Source: Prevotella sp.
GTDB taxonomy: Bacteria > Bacteroidota > Bacteroidia > Bacteroidales > Bacteroidaceae
Reading direction: 5' to 3'
NCBI GenBank assembly: GCA_022774105.1
Contig: JALFNY010000061.1
Location: 1 to 39,705 of the forward strand
Length of the DNA stretch: 39,705 bases
Shown: piece after piece, positions 28,487 through 37,532 of the stretch
Numbering within the stretch: the stretch's first letter is position 1
How the letters are laid out: each line of letters opens with the position of its first letter
Made by a program: the position numbers and the translations under genes
Notes under the pieces: generated by a model
The model's input: only the letters and a program-made list of their open reading frames with translations
The model's database searches: none
What the model was told of the DNA's origin: nothing

Positions 28487-30271
28487 ATGAACACTATTAT
28501 ATCAAAATACAAGCGCATGGTCGGGGCGGTGGCACTGACCCTTGCCATGCCCGCATCAACCGTCATGCTGACAGGGTGTAATGACTTCCTTGACACGCTG
28601 CCGCTTAACGACGTGGTGCTTGAAAACTTCTGGACAGAGAAGGAAGACGTTACCTCCGTGCTTAACAGTTGCTACGAATCACTGGAATCTCCCGAAAGCA
28701 TCATGAAGATGGCGGTATGGGGTGAGATGCGTTCTGACAACATAGACCGCGGTAACAGTGGTGACTTCAAGAGCAAGGACGAGCAGGATAAGATCATTAC
28801 TATCGTCAGCAACCACGACCTCAGTGAGATGTCCAAGGAGAACCTTCTGCCCACCAACTCACTGGCAAAATGGGGTATAATGTACCAGACTATCAACCGT
28901 TGTAACACCGTATGTCACTACGCACCGATAGTGGAGGAGAAGGACCCTAACTACACTGTGGCCGAGATGAAGGCCAACATTGCCGAGGCAACCTTCATTC
29001 GTGACCTGTGTTACTTCTATCTTATACGCACCTTCCGTGACGTGCCCATCACATTCGAGCCAAGCATTGACGATACCAAGGAGTACCAGATACCCCCTGT
29101 AAGCATGATGGCCGCCCTTGACACCCTCATTGCTGACCTTGAGAAGGTGAAGGACGATGCAGTAAGACGCTACGTGGATGACAGCCGCATGACCAACACT
29201 GAGGCAGCCCGCAGTGCCTACGAGAACAGCAGCCGCGTAACACGCGTGGCGATATATGCCCTTCTTGCCGACATGAACCTGTGGCGCGGCAATTGGGACG
29301 AGTGCATAAAATACTGCGATCTCGTGATAGATTTCAAGAAGGAGCAGTACAGGATGAAGAAGGATAACCTTGGTGACCTTACGGATATGTATGAGTATGA
29401 CGGTATTCCTCTCATACGTGAAGCAAGGACAGGTACCACATCTTGCGGCAATGCCTACAACCAAATCTTCGGTACTGGCAACAGTTTCGAGAGCATCTTT
29501 GAATTATATTTCAGGGAAGGACAAAGTGTTAAGAACGATTTTGTGAACAACTGCTACGACAATGGCAATGATGCACCAGGTCATCTGTTCGTTGCTCCTG
29601 ACATGAAGTATTCAGAGGTTATAGAGGGTAAGAACGACCTCTTTGCAAAGAATGACTGCCGCTTCTACGAGACCATGTCAAAGGAAAGCGACAAGTATTA
29701 CATCACGAAATACGTCAATTCCACCGTTTCTCTCGATGTCAGCAACGTCACTAACGAGAGTAGTTTGAAGTTAACCCGCTCTAAGAGAGGCGACCTCACA
29801 TCTAACTGGATAGTATATCGTCTTACCGACGTGATGCTTATGAAGGCCGAGGCAGAGATAATGAAGGGAGAAGAAGGTTATCAAAGGGCTTTCAACCTTA
29901 TCAACGCAGTCAACATGAGGGCCCGCAACCTCACCAGCACCGACGCTCAGGGCGCGCTGTCCTTTGACAACTACAAGCAGAGCCGTGAGACAATGGAGCA
30001 GTTGCTGCTTGACGAACGTAAGAGAGAACTAATGTTCGAGGGTAAGAGATGGTACGACCTTGTACGCGTATCGCTGCGTGACGGCGACACCCGCCACCTC
30101 GTTACAGAGGCTACGGAGAAGTATCAAAGCAGCAATAAAAATGCAATTATGATCAAACTTGGCGACCCAAACACCATCTTCTTCCCATATCACAGGGACG
30201 AATTGAGGCTCAACACCTACCTCAAGCAGAACAGCGCATACAGCGATTCCGAAGACTTTGTCAACAACTAA
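28487..30271 (+). CDS. SusD-family glycan-binding lipoprotein, first pair
   Basis: 594 residues. Lipoprotein signal with Cys31 (MLTGCNDFLDT). The CNDFLDTLPLNDV opening, the TPR-type helical core (about 60-330) and the C-terminal signature LLLDERKRELMFEGKRWYDLVR (about 506-527) identify SusD. It forms the lid of the SusC barrel and captures the glycan on the cell surface. It follows SusC by 54 bp and precedes the next fasciclin protein by 39 bp, so it is in one operon. Confidence 0.95.
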   Translation: MNTIISKYKRMVGAVALTLAMPASTVMLTGCNDFLDTLPLNDVVLENFWTEKEDVTSVLNSCYESLESPESIMKMAVWGEMRSDNIDRGNSGDFKSKDEQDKIITIVSNHDLSEMSKENLLPTNSLAKWGIMYQTINRCNTVCHYAPIVEEKDPNYTVAEMKANIAEATFIRDLCYFYLIRTFRDVPITFEPSIDDTKEYQIPPVSMMAALDTLIADLEKVKDDAVRRYVDDSRMTNTEAARSAYENSSRVTRVAIYALLADMNLWRGNWDECIKYCDLVIDFKKEQYRMKKDNLGDLTDMYEYDGIPLIREARTGTTSCGNAYNQIFGTGNSFESIFELYFREGQSVKNDFVNNCYDNGNDAPGHLFVAPDMKYSEVIEGKNDLFAKNDCRFYETMSKESDKYYITKYVNSTVSLDVSNVTNESSLKLTRSKRGDLTSNWIVYRLTDVMLMKAEAEIMKGEEGYQRAFNLINAVNMRARNLTSTDAQGALSFDNYKQSRETMEQLLLDERKRELMFEGKRWYDLVRVSLRDGDTRHLVTEATEKYQSSNKNAIMIKLGDPNTIFFPYHRDELRLNTYLKQNSAYSDSEDFVNN

Positions 30272-30310
30272 GCCTAAGAGTTGAAAACATAAACCACCAA
30301 CATAATAATA

Positions 30311-32287
30311 ATGAACATGAACAATAATATATGTAAGTCCGCTATGAGAAGGCTGCCTGCAATCCTTCTCACCATAGCCCTCGGCTTGTCTGGCCTGGTA
30401 GCCTGCGTTGACGACGACTTTGAAGACACCAGTTACTACAGCGCCACCAAGCGCACTGCGGCACAACTTATCAGTGATGACCCCTCACGTTACAGCCAGT
30501 TCCAGGCCATACTGCAGCGTGCGGGCTACTATAACCTCCTCAGCACCTACGGCACCTTCACCGTCTTCGCTCCAACCAACGACGCCGTGAACACATACCT
30601 TGCCAACAATGGCTACGGAAGCGTTGAAAGCATACCGCTAAAAGAGTGTGACACCCTTGCCCGCACACATATCATCACCAAGAAAGCCTACTACACTACC
30701 GACAAGAGTGACGGCCAGTTGGAGGAGATGAACATGGACAACCGTTACCTTGTTATATCAAGTAAGAGCGACGTGGATAACAACAACGAACTCATGCTCT
30801 TCGTTAACAAGACGTCACGCATAGTGCAGAAAGACGACTCTGTAACCAACGGAGTAGTACACACCATAGACCGCGTACTCGTACCAAGTAACCTCTTCCT
30901 TCCAGACCTCATCGAGAGCGACAGCACTACGAAGTTGTTTGCAGAAGCACTGAAGGTGACACACCTCAACGATTCGCTCACAAAGTTCATGGACTACTCC
31001 TACTCCATCGAAGAAGGCGACTCCGTCAACAAGGGCATATACACCCGCTACGGCGGCAGAGATATGTGGGCCAAGTTCCCAAGAACACGCTTCTACAAGT
31101 ACACCGCCTTCGTAGAACCTGACAGTATCTACCATCTGAAAGGCATCAACAACCTTGACGACCTCAAGGCCTACGCCAAGAGCATCTATGACGCATCGTT
31201 CCCAACCGACGCAGGACTGTATGACAACGACTTCACCCACCCCAAGAACCCGCTCAACCGCTTCGTCAGTTACCACCTCATGGACCGCATCGGCACATAC
31301 GACGAGTGGGCACCGTCAGGTGAAATACTCAGTCTCTGCTGCCGTCCAGACGTCGCTGACGCAGAAGACTTCTGGCAAACAATGTGCCCAGGAGCCATGA
31401 TAAGATTCTGCCGCGCCAACGGCGACCTCTACGCCAACCGTAAGGGACACAAGAGAAAGGTAATAAACGGCTGCAACGGCGTGAAGGTTCTACCTCCATC
31501 AAAGAGCGGCGAGCAGGACCAGATAGCCCTCAACGGAATGTACCACTACCTTGACGACATCCTGGTATATGACACAAAGGTACGCGATGAAGTACTCAAC
31601 TGCCGCATGAGGATTGATGCCACCACACTGAGTGCCGACTTCATGAACCAGAACGCCCGCGGACACTACGGTCAGGAGTTGCTGACCGGCATGAAGAACG
31701 GTTACATCTCAGGCTGGAAGACAACGAAGGAAACATTCGTCGGCGTACACAACGATGACCCATGGTGGAGTTCCTACCTCGGAAACGCCATCTGCGTAAA
31801 GGGCCAGTACGATGTGCAGATAAAACTGCCAACACCCCCTCCAGGCCTATATGAGATACGCCTTGGCTACGTATGCGGTGCAGAAGAGCGCGGCGTAGTA
31901 CAAGTATATCTCGGTGCAGAATCAGAAGGAATATACGAACCCTGCGGCATCCCCGTTGACCTGCGCATAGGTGGCTGGGACCCAGAAGTAGGATTCATTG
32001 CCGATAAAGGCGACAAAGAATACGACGCAGCCAACGACAAAGCCATGCACAACCGTGGCTACATGAAGGGTATGGACTCTTACGGCAAGCCAGACGGAGG
32101 CGTCTTCCGCGTAAACTCCACAGAACACCTGCGCAGAATACTCACCACAGCACAGTTCAGAGAGGGCGAGACCTACTGGCTAAGATTCCGTCAGGTGCTG
32201 GAAGGCGACAAAGAATGGTCCTTCGACTATCTGGAACTCTGCCCGAAGAGCGTCTATGCAAGTCCGGAAGGCGAAGACACACACTAA
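30311..32287 (+). CDS. Fasciclin-domain lipoprotein, last gene of the first block
   Basis: 658 residues. Lipoprotein signal with Cys32 (LSGLVACVDDDFED). The first FAS1 domain (about 52-195) shows FQAILQRAGYYNLL, GTFTVFAPTNDAV, LARTHIITKKAYYT and NGVVHTIDRVLVPS, a complete set. A second, more diverged FAS1-like part is at about 200-430 (FLPDLIESDSTTKLF, ALNGMYHYLDDILVYD). A beta-rich C-terminal region (about 435-655, PWWSSYLGNAICVKGQYDV) resembles a ligand-binding jelly roll. It sits 39 bp behind SusD, in the place of SusE/F. It probably binds glycan or matrix at the surface; this is inference. Confidence 0.88.
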   Translation: MNMNNNICKSAMRRLPAILLTIALGLSGLVACVDDDFEDTSYYSATKRTAAQLISDDPSRYSQFQAILQRAGYYNLLSTYGTFTVFAPTNDAVNTYLANNGYGSVESIPLKECDTLARTHIITKKAYYTTDKSDGQLEEMNMDNRYLVISSKSDVDNNNELMLFVNKTSRIVQKDDSVTNGVVHTIDRVLVPSNLFLPDLIESDSTTKLFAEALKVTHLNDSLTKFMDYSYSIEEGDSVNKGIYTRYGGRDMWAKFPRTRFYKYTAFVEPDSIYHLKGINNLDDLKAYAKSIYDASFPTDAGLYDNDFTHPKNPLNRFVSYHLMDRIGTYDEWAPSGEILSLCCRPDVADAEDFWQTMCPGAMIRFCRANGDLYANRKGHKRKVINGCNGVKVLPPSKSGEQDQIALNGMYHYLDDILVYDTKVRDEVLNCRMRIDATTLSADFMNQNARGHYGQELLTGMKNGYISGWKTTKETFVGVHNDDPWWSSYLGNAICVKGQYDVQIKLPTPPPGLYEIRLGYVCGAEERGVVQVYLGAESEGIYEPCGIPVDLRIGGWDPEVGFIADKGDKEYDAANDKAMHNRGYMKGMDSYGKPDGGVFRVNSTEHLRRILTTAQFREGETYWLRFRQVLEGDKEWSFDYLELCPKSVYASPEGEDTH

Positions 32288-32437
32288 GCAAAAATAGCGA
32301 GTTGGAGGTTTCAGGCCAAAGGATAAGGAGCAGAACATGACGGCACAAAGGCATAAAGACACATAAACAAGAAGCCACATACCGCCCGCCAGCCCCACAA
32401 AAACCACAACACCAAATGCCGAAACCAGCGGAAACAA

Positions 32438-32457
32438 GGGCGCACCACGGTGCGCCC
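32438..32457 (+). promoter_or_regulatory. GC-rich perfect hairpin between the two blocks
   Basis: GGGCGCACC (32438-32446) and GGTGCGCCC (32449-32457) form a 9-bp stem with loop AC. There is no T-run after it, so it is more likely an mRNA processing or stability element than a terminator. Confidence 0.45.
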
Positions 32458-32526
32458 GCCAGCCCGCCAACCACGGGGGAACGGACACACCGAAACGCAT
32501 CACCTCACACGGGAAAACCACCTACA

Positions 32527-32614
32527 ACGCAATCAGGTGCAAATCACACAGCAAAGAGGTGCCGATAACACAACAATCAAGCACTGATTACACAACAAAA
32601 AGGTGCTGATCACA
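32527..32614. repeat. 22-bp palindromic tandem repeat, array E (4 copies)
   Basis: Unit starts are 32527, 32549, 32571 and 32593. Units are more diverged than in other arrays (AATCAGGTGCAAATCACA, AATCAAGCACTGATTACA), but the 22-bp period is exact. It ends 87 bp before the next start codon. Confidence 0.8.
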
Positions 32615-32701
32615 AATCGCCCGCATCCCCCTACCCTCGCAAAAGAAAAGAGACAAGGTCACGACCCAACCACCAAACCACAAAAAAACAAACATACCAT
32701 T

Positions 32702-34300
32702 ATGAATATGATAAAAAGAAAAACAGGCCTTCTTGCCGCCGTAGCCACCCTTGTAGGCCTCACCGCCTGCACAGAGTGGGACGACCATTACGACAACACC
32801 GTCGTGGAGGGCAGCAACACCACACTATGGCAGCAGGTGGCAGAACGCCCCGAACTGTCTGACTTCGCAGAAGTGCTGACCAACACCAAGGTGTTCCGCC
32901 AGCACAAGAAGAGCCCCGTGTCATACGCCGATCTGCTCAACGGCGGACAGTCACTAACCGTCTTCGCACCAGTCAACGGCACCTTCAACAAAGATTCGCT
33001 GATAGCACTGACACAGACGGCGCAAGGCGACTCAGCCGTGGAGATGTTCTTCGTAAAGAACCACCTCGCAGGCACACTGCACTCAGCAGCAGACACCACG
33101 GAAAAATTCCGTATGCTAAACGGGAAATACGTCTCCATACAACGTGACAACCTGTCAGGCATACCCTTCGGCGACAACAACCTGCGCAGCAAGAACGGCA
33201 TAATGCACATCGTGCAGCAACAAGTGCCATACACCTTCACCATCTACGAAGCACTCACGCAGAAAGAAGAATACGCCGCAATAGGCAACGTGCTGAAGAA
33301 ATACAACGAAGACTACTTCGACGAGAACGCCAGTCTGAGCAGCGGACTGGTAGATGGCATACCAGTATATGTTGACTCCGTAGTATATGAAATCAACAAA
33401 CTCATGAACGCCGTAGGCCAACTCAACGACGAAGACTCAACCTATTACGTAACCCTGCCAACCACAGCAGGATGGCAGGCAGCATGGGAGACAGCACTGT
33501 CATACTACAAGTACAGCGCCGACGTGGAGAAAGCAGACTCACTACAACACTACTGGACAAGCCGCGCACTGCTCGATGACGCCATCTTCAGTAAGACCAT
33601 ACAAAGAAACATGGAAGACAGCGTGAAGACATACCGCTACGACAAAGAATACCCAATGTACCACGTGTTCCACCGTCCGTTTGACAACGAAGGCATATTC
33701 GGCAAAGCAAAAGGCATGAACAAATGCAGCAACGGCTACATCTACTACCACGACGAATGGCCATTCACCCCCACACAGACCTACTTCCGCAAGATAGAAC
33801 AAGAAGCAGAGTACACATGGAACATACCAACCTACACCACTGACCGCTGTAACATCATCACACGCTACCTCAATGCAGACAGCATCTCAAGAGGCGGATA
33901 CCTCGACATCGTAGGCCTTAAAGACAAATGGGAAGTAACATACAAACTCTCCAACACCCTCGCCGGCAACTATGACTTCAACATCGTAGTACTCCCAAAG
34001 ACCGTCGAAGGCCCTAACGGAAACAAACGCCCATGCAAGTTCAAGGCAACCATCAACTACATAGACGAGGACGGCAAGGCAAAAACCTACAACTGCGGCG
34101 GAAAAGCATTCACAACAAACCCAAACAAAGTTGACACCATAATGGTAGCAGAAAACTTCCGACTGCCAGTCTGCAACTATGACCGCGACAACGAGAAGAT
34201 AAGCATAACCATAACCTGTGATGTAAATGCAAAAGAAGCAACCCGATACAACCGCGAGATGTACCTCGACTGCATCTTCCTACGCCCTAACGACAAATAA
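32702..34300 (+). CDS. Fasciclin-domain lipoprotein, first gene of the second block
   Basis: 532 residues from the ATG at 32702. The track's start at 32603 lies inside repeat array E and would put 33 residues before a clear lipoprotein signal (MNMIKRKTGLLAAVATLVGLTAC, Cys23), so it is rejected. One complete FAS1 domain covers about 45-185 (LSDFAEVLTNTKVF, QSLTVFAPVNGTF, FFVKNHLAGTL, SKNGIMHIVQQQVPY). A second region (about 190-330) is probably a diverged FAS1, and the rest (about 335-532) is beta-rich. SusC of the second pair starts 19 bp after its stop. Same inferred surface role as the other two. Confidence 0.88.
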   Translation: MNMIKRKTGLLAAVATLVGLTACTEWDDHYDNTVVEGSNTTLWQQVAERPELSDFAEVLTNTKVFRQHKKSPVSYADLLNGGQSLTVFAPVNGTFNKDSLIALTQTAQGDSAVEMFFVKNHLAGTLHSAADTTEKFRMLNGKYVSIQRDNLSGIPFGDNNLRSKNGIMHIVQQQVPYTFTIYEALTQKEEYAAIGNVLKKYNEDYFDENASLSSGLVDGIPVYVDSVVYEINKLMNAVGQLNDEDSTYYVTLPTTAGWQAAWETALSYYKYSADVEKADSLQHYWTSRALLDDAIFSKTIQRNMEDSVKTYRYDKEYPMYHVFHRPFDNEGIFGKAKGMNKCSNGYIYYHDEWPFTPTQTYFRKIEQEAEYTWNIPTYTTDRCNIITRYLNADSISRGGYLDIVGLKDKWEVTYKLSNTLAGNYDFNIVVLPKTVEGPNGNKRPCKFKATINYIDEDGKAKTYNCGGKAFTTNPNKVDTIMVAENFRLPVCNYDRDNEKISITITCDVNAKEATRYNREMYLDCIFLRPNDK

Positions 34301-34319
34301 CCCAAAACACCAGAGAACT

Positions 34320-37300
34320 ATGAAATATAGACATAAACTATCCATCAAGGCCATAGCCATAGCCACAACCCTCAGCATCTCCATGCTACCCTGCGGCGCG
34401 CTTGCCAAGGACATAAAGGGAAAGGTGGTTGACGCAGCCACGGGAGAACCGCTCGCCGGAGTACGCATACAAGCCTACAACAACGAGAAGCACACCACCA
34501 TGAGCGACGCAAAAGGCGAGTACAAACTCACACTGCCCGACTACGTGACAAGCGTTTACATGACCATAGACGGCCGACAGCCACAACAAGTATCCATAGG
34601 CAACGACACTGACAACGTAAACGCACGCATGCTGTCAGACAAATTCAGCCAACTGTACGACCAACAAACCACAGCCCGACGACTATCAACCGCCTCCGAC
34701 TTCGACAACAACGCCGAACAAAGCATAGACCCGCTGATACAGCAACGCCTCGGAGCAGACATCAGAGCAATAAGCCGTGGCGGTAACGAAGGACTCGGCA
34801 ACACAATGTTCATCAACGGCATCAACAGCCTCAGCGCAAACGCACAACCACTCATCGTAATAGACGGCGTGCTGATGGATATGCAGTATGACCGCACAAT
34901 GCTACACGACGGATATTACAACAATATTCTCGCCAATATCAACGTCAATGACATAGCAAAAGTAGAGGTAATGAAAAACGGTACCGCCATCTACGGAGCC
35001 AAAGGAGCAAACGGCGTGGTGCTCATAACCACCAAACGCAACCGCAGTATGGCAACAAAAATTGACGTAACAATAGGCGGAAAATTCCAGATGATGCCAA
35101 AAACAGCATCAATGCTCAACGCAGAAGAATACAGAACCTACGCCACAGAAATGCTGTCAACAGAAATGACAAACAGCTCTGGCATGAAATTCCTTATCTC
35201 TGACCCTAACTACTACTACTATCCCAAGTACCACAACAATACCGACTGGAAGAAGGAAACATACCGTGACGCCTTCGCACAGTCATACGGCATCAACGTA
35301 CAAGGCGGTGATCAAGTAGCAAGTTACAACCTCAGCGTAGGCTATACCAGCGCAAACAGCACACTGAAAGGCAACGATTTCTCACGCTTCGACATGAGAA
35401 TGAACACCGACATCACCATCATCAACAACCTGGACGTACGCTTCGACGCATCATTCAGCGACATAAGCCGTGACCTGAGAGACATAGGCATAGCAGAAAA
35501 CATAGAGGAAAGCACAGTGACAGCACCCAACTTCCTCGCACTTATCAAGTCACCATTCCTCTCACCATACGCCCACGACTTCAACGGTAACATCAGTTCA
35601 TACCTCTCAGAAGCCGATGACTACCTCGAAGGAATAATAGACACCGCCGACAGAAGCCTTGCCAACCCCGTCAGCATCATAGAAAACGGTGACGGACGCA
35701 ACCGCAACGACTTCGGAAACAGACTCGTCAACTTCGCAATAACACCGAAGTACCAGTTCAACAATAACCTCTCACTACAAGAAGCATTCAGTTTCACCCT
35801 TGTAAACACTAACGAGAACTACTATCTCCCGCTGACTGGCGTGCCCCAATTCCGTGTCCCCGGACAGACGAACAAGGTCTATGTAAACAACATAGTACAG
35901 TCACTCGCAGCACGACAGAACAGCATTCAGAGCGACACAAGGCTCAACTGGCAGAATCGTTACAACGCACACGCCATCAAAGTATATGGAGGCGTAAGGT
36001 ACATCAACAGTTCCTACAAACTGAATGTGCAGAAAGGCTACAACACACCGAATGACCATACACCGAACATGAGTACCTCTCTCGCCTACAAGTCAACCGA
36101 CGGTGTGGACGATAAGTACACAGACATAACGTGGTATGCCAACGCTGACTATAACTATGCAGAGAAATACTACCTCACGGCAGCCCTCTCCGCACACACA
36201 TCATCACGCTTTGGCAAAGACGCCGACGGCTTAAAAGCCTTCGGAACGGTGTGGGGCATCTTCCCAAGCGTACTGGCTTCATGGGTGATAAGCAACGAAA
36301 AATGGCTTGCTGACGCAAAGATGGTGAACTATCTGCGCCTGAACCTCGGACTGGACATAACAGGTAACGACGACATCGACTACACCGCCTCCCGCACTTA
36401 CTTCATAGCGAAGAACATGTTGGGCGCTACCATAGACGGAAAAGTACTCGGTAACGTTGGCAACAGCAACTTAAAGTGGGAGACCACACGCCGCTTCACG
36501 GCAGGAATAGAAGGTAACTTCTTTGACAACAGGTTGCACTTCGGCCTCAATATATTCAAGTCCTGGACCGACAACCTTCTCACCCTGCGCCAAATGGCAT
36601 GGACCAGCGGTCTCAGTGAGAACTGGTGCAACGCCGGAAAGTTGCAAAACTCAGGCCTCGATATGTCTATTGGCATCAAGACCCTCAACACAAAGTCATG
36701 GCAATGGGAGGTAGGTGCTACCTTCGGACATTACAGTAACGAGGTCACCGCTATCGGAACAGACGACAAGAGCATAGAGACCAACATCTACGGAGCAACT
36801 GTCCGCACCTCTGTCGGTAATCCTGTGGGGGTGTTCTACGGTTACAAGACCACTGGTGTGTATGCTACCACAGCCGAAGCAAATGCTGCCGGTCTCTACC
36901 AGATTGACGAAACGGGTGCCAAGGTGTATTTCCAGGCAGGAGACACGAAGTTTGTTGACATTGACGGCAACCACTGCATCGACGAGAATGACCGTGTCAT
37001 CATAGGCGACCCGAACCCTGCCCTCTACGGTAACATATACAGCCACCTGTGCTGGAAGCGGTGGACACTTGACATGACAATGACATATTGTCTCGGCAAT
37101 GACATCTATAACTATGAGCGCAGCATCCTTGAGAGCGGCAAGTACTTCTACAATCAGACGTCAGCGATGAACTCCCGCTGGACGACAGAGGGCCAGAAGA
37201 CTGACATACCACGCGTAAGTTATCTGGACCCACACGGTAATTCCCGCTTCAGTGACCGCTGGATAGAGGACGGCAGTTACCTGCGCCTCAGCAACGTGAC

Positions 37301-37505
37301 GCTCAGTTACTCTATGCCTATCAACAACACCTTCCTGCAAGGTGTCACGATATGGGGCTCAGCGCAGAATCTTTTCACTATAACCAAGTACCTCGGCAGC
37401 AACCCTGACTGCTCACTCTCTGGCAATGTATTGTCACAAGGCATCGACAGAGGCCTGTTAGGACTGGGCAGGTCATTCGCAATGGGCGTGAAGTTAAATC
37501 TGTAA
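34320..37505 (+). CDS. SusC-family TonB-dependent outer membrane transporter, second pair
   Basis: 1061 residues from the ATG at 34320; the longer track start at 34227 overlaps the previous gene by 74 bp and lacks a signal peptide. MKYRHKLSIKAIAIATTLSISMLPCGALA is the signal. The regulatory-like domain (about 31-105, KGKVVDAATGEPLAGVRI), plug (about 125-250, MFINGINSLSANAQPLIVIDGV, GAKGANGVVLITTKRN) and barrel follow; the final residues are GVKLNL. It is only distantly similar to the first SusC by eye and the N-terminal plug start is atypical (RRLSTASDFDNN), so it may import a different oligosaccharide. SusD follows after 27 bp. Confidence 0.94.
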   Translation: MKYRHKLSIKAIAIATTLSISMLPCGALAKDIKGKVVDAATGEPLAGVRIQAYNNEKHTTMSDAKGEYKLTLPDYVTSVYMTIDGRQPQQVSIGNDTDNVNARMLSDKFSQLYDQQTTARRLSTASDFDNNAEQSIDPLIQQRLGADIRAISRGGNEGLGNTMFINGINSLSANAQPLIVIDGVLMDMQYDRTMLHDGYYNNILANINVNDIAKVEVMKNGTAIYGAKGANGVVLITTKRNRSMATKIDVTIGGKFQMMPKTASMLNAEEYRTYATEMLSTEMTNSSGMKFLISDPNYYYYPKYHNNTDWKKETYRDAFAQSYGINVQGGDQVASYNLSVGYTSANSTLKGNDFSRFDMRMNTDITIINNLDVRFDASFSDISRDLRDIGIAENIEESTVTAPNFLALIKSPFLSPYAHDFNGNISSYLSEADDYLEGIIDTADRSLANPVSIIENGDGRNRNDFGNRLVNFAITPKYQFNNNLSLQEAFSFTLVNTNENYYLPLTGVPQFRVPGQTNKVYVNNIVQSLAARQNSIQSDTRLNWQNRYNAHAIKVYGGVRYINSSYKLNVQKGYNTPNDHTPNMSTSLAYKSTDGVDDKYTDITWYANADYNYAEKYYLTAALSAHTSSRFGKDADGLKAFGTVWGIFPSVLASWVISNEKWLADAKMVNYLRLNLGLDITGNDDIDYTASRTYFIAKNMLGATIDGKVLGNVGNSNLKWETTRRFTAGIEGNFFDNRLHFGLNIFKSWTDNLLTLRQMAWTSGLSENWCNAGKLQNSGLDMSIGIKTLNTKSWQWEVGATFGHYSNEVTAIGTDDKSIETNIYGATVRTSVGNPVGVFYGYKTTGVYATTAEANAAGLYQIDETGAKVYFQAGDTKFVDIDGNHCIDENDRVIIGDPNPALYGNIYSHLCWKRWTLDMTMTYCLGNDIYNYERSILESGKYFYNQTSAMNSRWTTEGQKTDIPRVSYLDPHGNSRFSDRWIEDGSYLRLSNVTLSYSMPINNTFLQGVTIWGSAQNLFTITKYLGSNPDCSLSGNVLSQGIDRGLLGLGRSFAMGVKLNL

Positions 37506-37532
37506 AAAACCGAAAAATAAATCATTACAACT

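Larger units (their letters stand above)
32288..32701. other. 414-bp gap between the two SusC/D blocks
   Basis: C/A-rich, no credible gene and no TAnnTTTG box seen. It holds two similar CCGCCCGCCAGCCC-type stretches (about 32384 and 32453), a 9-bp hairpin and the 22-bp array E. The second block may depend on read-through from the first, or on a promoter I cannot recognise. Confidence 0.6.

Noticed and set aside
32603-32701. Upstream start of the third fasciclin protein at 32603
   Set aside because: It begins inside repeat array E and would bury the lipoprotein signal 33 residues into the protein.
34227-34319. Upstream start of the second SusC at 34227
   Set aside because: It overlaps the previous gene by 74 bp and lacks a signal peptide; the ATG at 34320 starts a clear one.
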